6,640 nt of DNA from Filomicrobium sp. (lineage in GTDB: Bacteria > Pseudomonadota > Alphaproteobacteria > Rhizobiales > Hyphomicrobiaceae): positions 1 through 6,640 of the forward strand of contig JAJFHK010000527.1 of assembly GCA_021775655.1 (NCBI GenBank). Reading direction: 5' to 3'. Each line of letters starts with the position of its first letter. The stretch's first letter is position 1. The translations under genes were made by a program, and so were the position numbers. Below the pieces are notes generated by a model. That model had not been told where the DNA came from. It saw nothing but the letters and a program-made list of their open reading frames with translations, and ran no database searches. Below, piece after piece: positions 6,201 to 6,640 of the stretch.

Positions 6201-6640
6201 CGCTGATGGAAGCGCGACTTGAACAAGTTCCCGGTATTGATGAGGGTGGCCGGCTGTTTGTGCGCGGGCCGAACGTCATGCTTGGTTATCTTCGCGCCGA
6301 GAACCCGGGTGTGTTGGAACCTCCTGTCGACGGCTGGCATGACACCGGTGACATTGTCGCGATTGACGAGGAAGGTTTCATCACGATCCGAGGCCGGGCG
6401 AAACGATTTGCCAAGATCGCAGGTGAAATGGTGTCGCTGTCGGCCGTGGAGGCAATGGCTGCTGCGATCTGGCCAACAGCAATCTCGGTTGTCGTTTCGC
6501 TACCAGATCAGCGTAAGGGCGAACGGCTCGTACTCATGACATCCGACAACAAGGTCAATCGCGCGGACTTTTTGAAATATGCCAAGACGCATGGCGCAAC
6601 TGAGTTGTCGGTTCCTGCAGAAGTGCTGATCGTGCCGGGC
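3278..6640 (+). CDS. aas: LplT-PlsC-acyl-ACP synthetase fusion (Aas-type phospholipid re-acylase), 3' end missing
   Basis: A trifunctional inner-membrane protein for lysophospholipid repair; 1121 codons run without a stop to the right edge. Residues 1-433 form an MFS domain like LplT, which flips lysophospholipids inward; it starts with FLSALNDNFIKTALVF at 19-34. Residues about 445-640 form a PlsC-type acyltransferase, with the catalytic NHVSLLD (472-478; His473, Asp478) and FPEGR (540-544). Residues from about 643 form the AMP-forming acyl-ACP synthetase: ATP loop TSGSEGTPKG (810-819), FHSFGLT (853-859), YGVTE (948-952), DTGD (1022-1025), and GRAKRFAKIAGEMVS from 1039. These blocks match E. 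coli Aas closely as I recall it, including the Glu in the ATP loop. E. coli encodes LplT and Aas separately. The final segment with the LLGSGKPD motif lies beyond the window; by comparison with the family about 20-30 residues are missing. Expected reaction: fatty acid plus ATP is loaded on ACP and transferred to 2-acyl-glycerophosphoethanolamine. No frameshift was seen. Confidence 0.95.
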   Translation, partial: MFKDLMTSRRFAPIFWCQFLSALNDNFIKTALVFLVLFHIGSEQGGSLVTLAAATLVVPFFFLSAFGGELADKYDKARVVYRLKLLEVPIAALAAVGFLMSASSNADVAWWSVPVLFTALFGFGCMAAIFGPTKYGILPDHLEVRELSAANALVEGATFLAILGGTIAGGIAMTSDGTAPLMPAWAVALTMVAFAMLGVISASMIKPTGEAVPDLKITKNPLVSTFRLLGELRQDRRLWIGGLITGWFWLAGIVSLSLLPTLIKDILGGTEAVVTAGLIVFTVGIALGSWLAAKASHQRPNMALVPIGALGMGIAGLDIARILWSMAPAASGSVGVSTLLQTTSGIWLMADLLLLSAAGGLFIVPAFASIQAWAKPDHRARVIAAVNILHAAFMSGSTLFVAALQNAGVGIPVLFAALGVGNLIAVYLVLRAWGGEGMQDLCRFIFRLFLRLEVHGLEHLPKEGERAIIAPNHVSLLDAGLSYSIQPSHAGYAIDTQMANKWWVKPFLKLATVWPIDPTRPLAMRGLINQVKEGHSDVIFPEGRLTVTGGLMKVYDGTAMVADKADAVIVPVRIDGPERSPWGYMNKMQTKKAWFPKTTVTFLPPVTLEVAEELKGRKRRQAAGAKLQDIMVDAAVETANIDQTLFEAMIDARDTRDTGKPIIEDPLGTNLSYGKLITASQVLGRKLAKTTDVGENVGVLLPNMSGVAVTFFALQTIGRVPAMLNFSAGPRNVCAACTAAEVKTVLTSRAFIEKARLEPIISALESQAKIVYLEDVKTTIGLGDKIAGIMMAPRPQVPRKPSDPAAILFTSGSEGTPKGVVLSHRNMLANAFQCLTRVACNGQDKVFNVLPVFHSFGLTAGMVMPVVGGVPVHLYPSPLHYRIVPELVYQTNATILFGTDTFLNGYARSAHPYDFARLRLILAGAEAVKDRTRTLYMDKFGVRILEGYGVTETAPVLAINTPSANKAGSVGRLSPLMEARLEQVPGIDEGGRLFVRGPNVMLGYLRAENPGVLEPPVDGWHDTGDIVAIDEEGFITIRGRAKRFAKIAGEMVSLSAVEAMAAAIWPTAISVVVSLPDQRKGERLVLMTSDNKVNRADFLKYAKTHGATELSVPAEVLIVPG

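Noticed and set aside
1..6640. CRISPR array, tRNA/rRNA gene, insertion sequence or attachment site
   Set aside because: No regularly spaced repeats, cloverleaf-like sequence, transposase frame or flanking terminal repeats were found by eye.

Overview
The window looks like chromosomal DNA from an alphaproteobacterium, probably of the Hyphomicrobiales (Rhizobiales). Three things suggest this: a C4-dicarboxylate-type TRAP permease of the DctM family, an LplT-PlsC-acyl-ACP synthetase fusion of the kind found in alphaproteobacteria, and moderate GC content (mid-50s percent by eye). The genus cannot be fixed from the sequence alone.

Layout, left to right, all main genes on the + strand. (1) The 3' part of a TRAP large permease gene (dctM-like) is cut by the left edge and ends at 1270; the partner dctP/dctQ genes are not in view. 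(2) A 173-base gap holds a possible sigma70-type promoter and a short tandem repeat. (3) A complete Bcr/CflA-type MFS drug-efflux transporter lies at 1444-2655. (4) A 622-base region (2656-3277) has no recognisable conserved gene but is structured. It holds a low-confidence leftward ORF, a 60-base imperfect inverted repeat, a possible promoter with two near-identical 13-bp palindromes (TGAAC-N3-GTTCA) 35 bp apart, overlapping alternative hairpins, and a 44-codon ORF behind a very good Shine-Dalgarno. (5) A very long ORF runs from 3278 off the right edge: 1121 codons without a stop, joining an LplT-like lysophospholipid flippase, a PlsC-type acyltransferase and an AMP-forming acyl-ACP synthetase (Aas).

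The three main genes are all membrane proteins but share no obvious pathway: organic-acid uptake, drug export, and membrane phospholipid repair. They are separated by gaps and probably form separate transcription units. The fused protein has a clear joint logic: flip lysophospholipid inward, activate a fatty acid on ACP, and re-acylate the lysolipid.

The part most worth a second look is the leader region at about 2930-3201 upstream of the fusion gene. Promoter, paired operator-like palindromes, competing hairpins and a small well-initiated ORF lie in order there. I see no convincing evidence of a mobile element, CRISPR, RNA gene or wholly new system.
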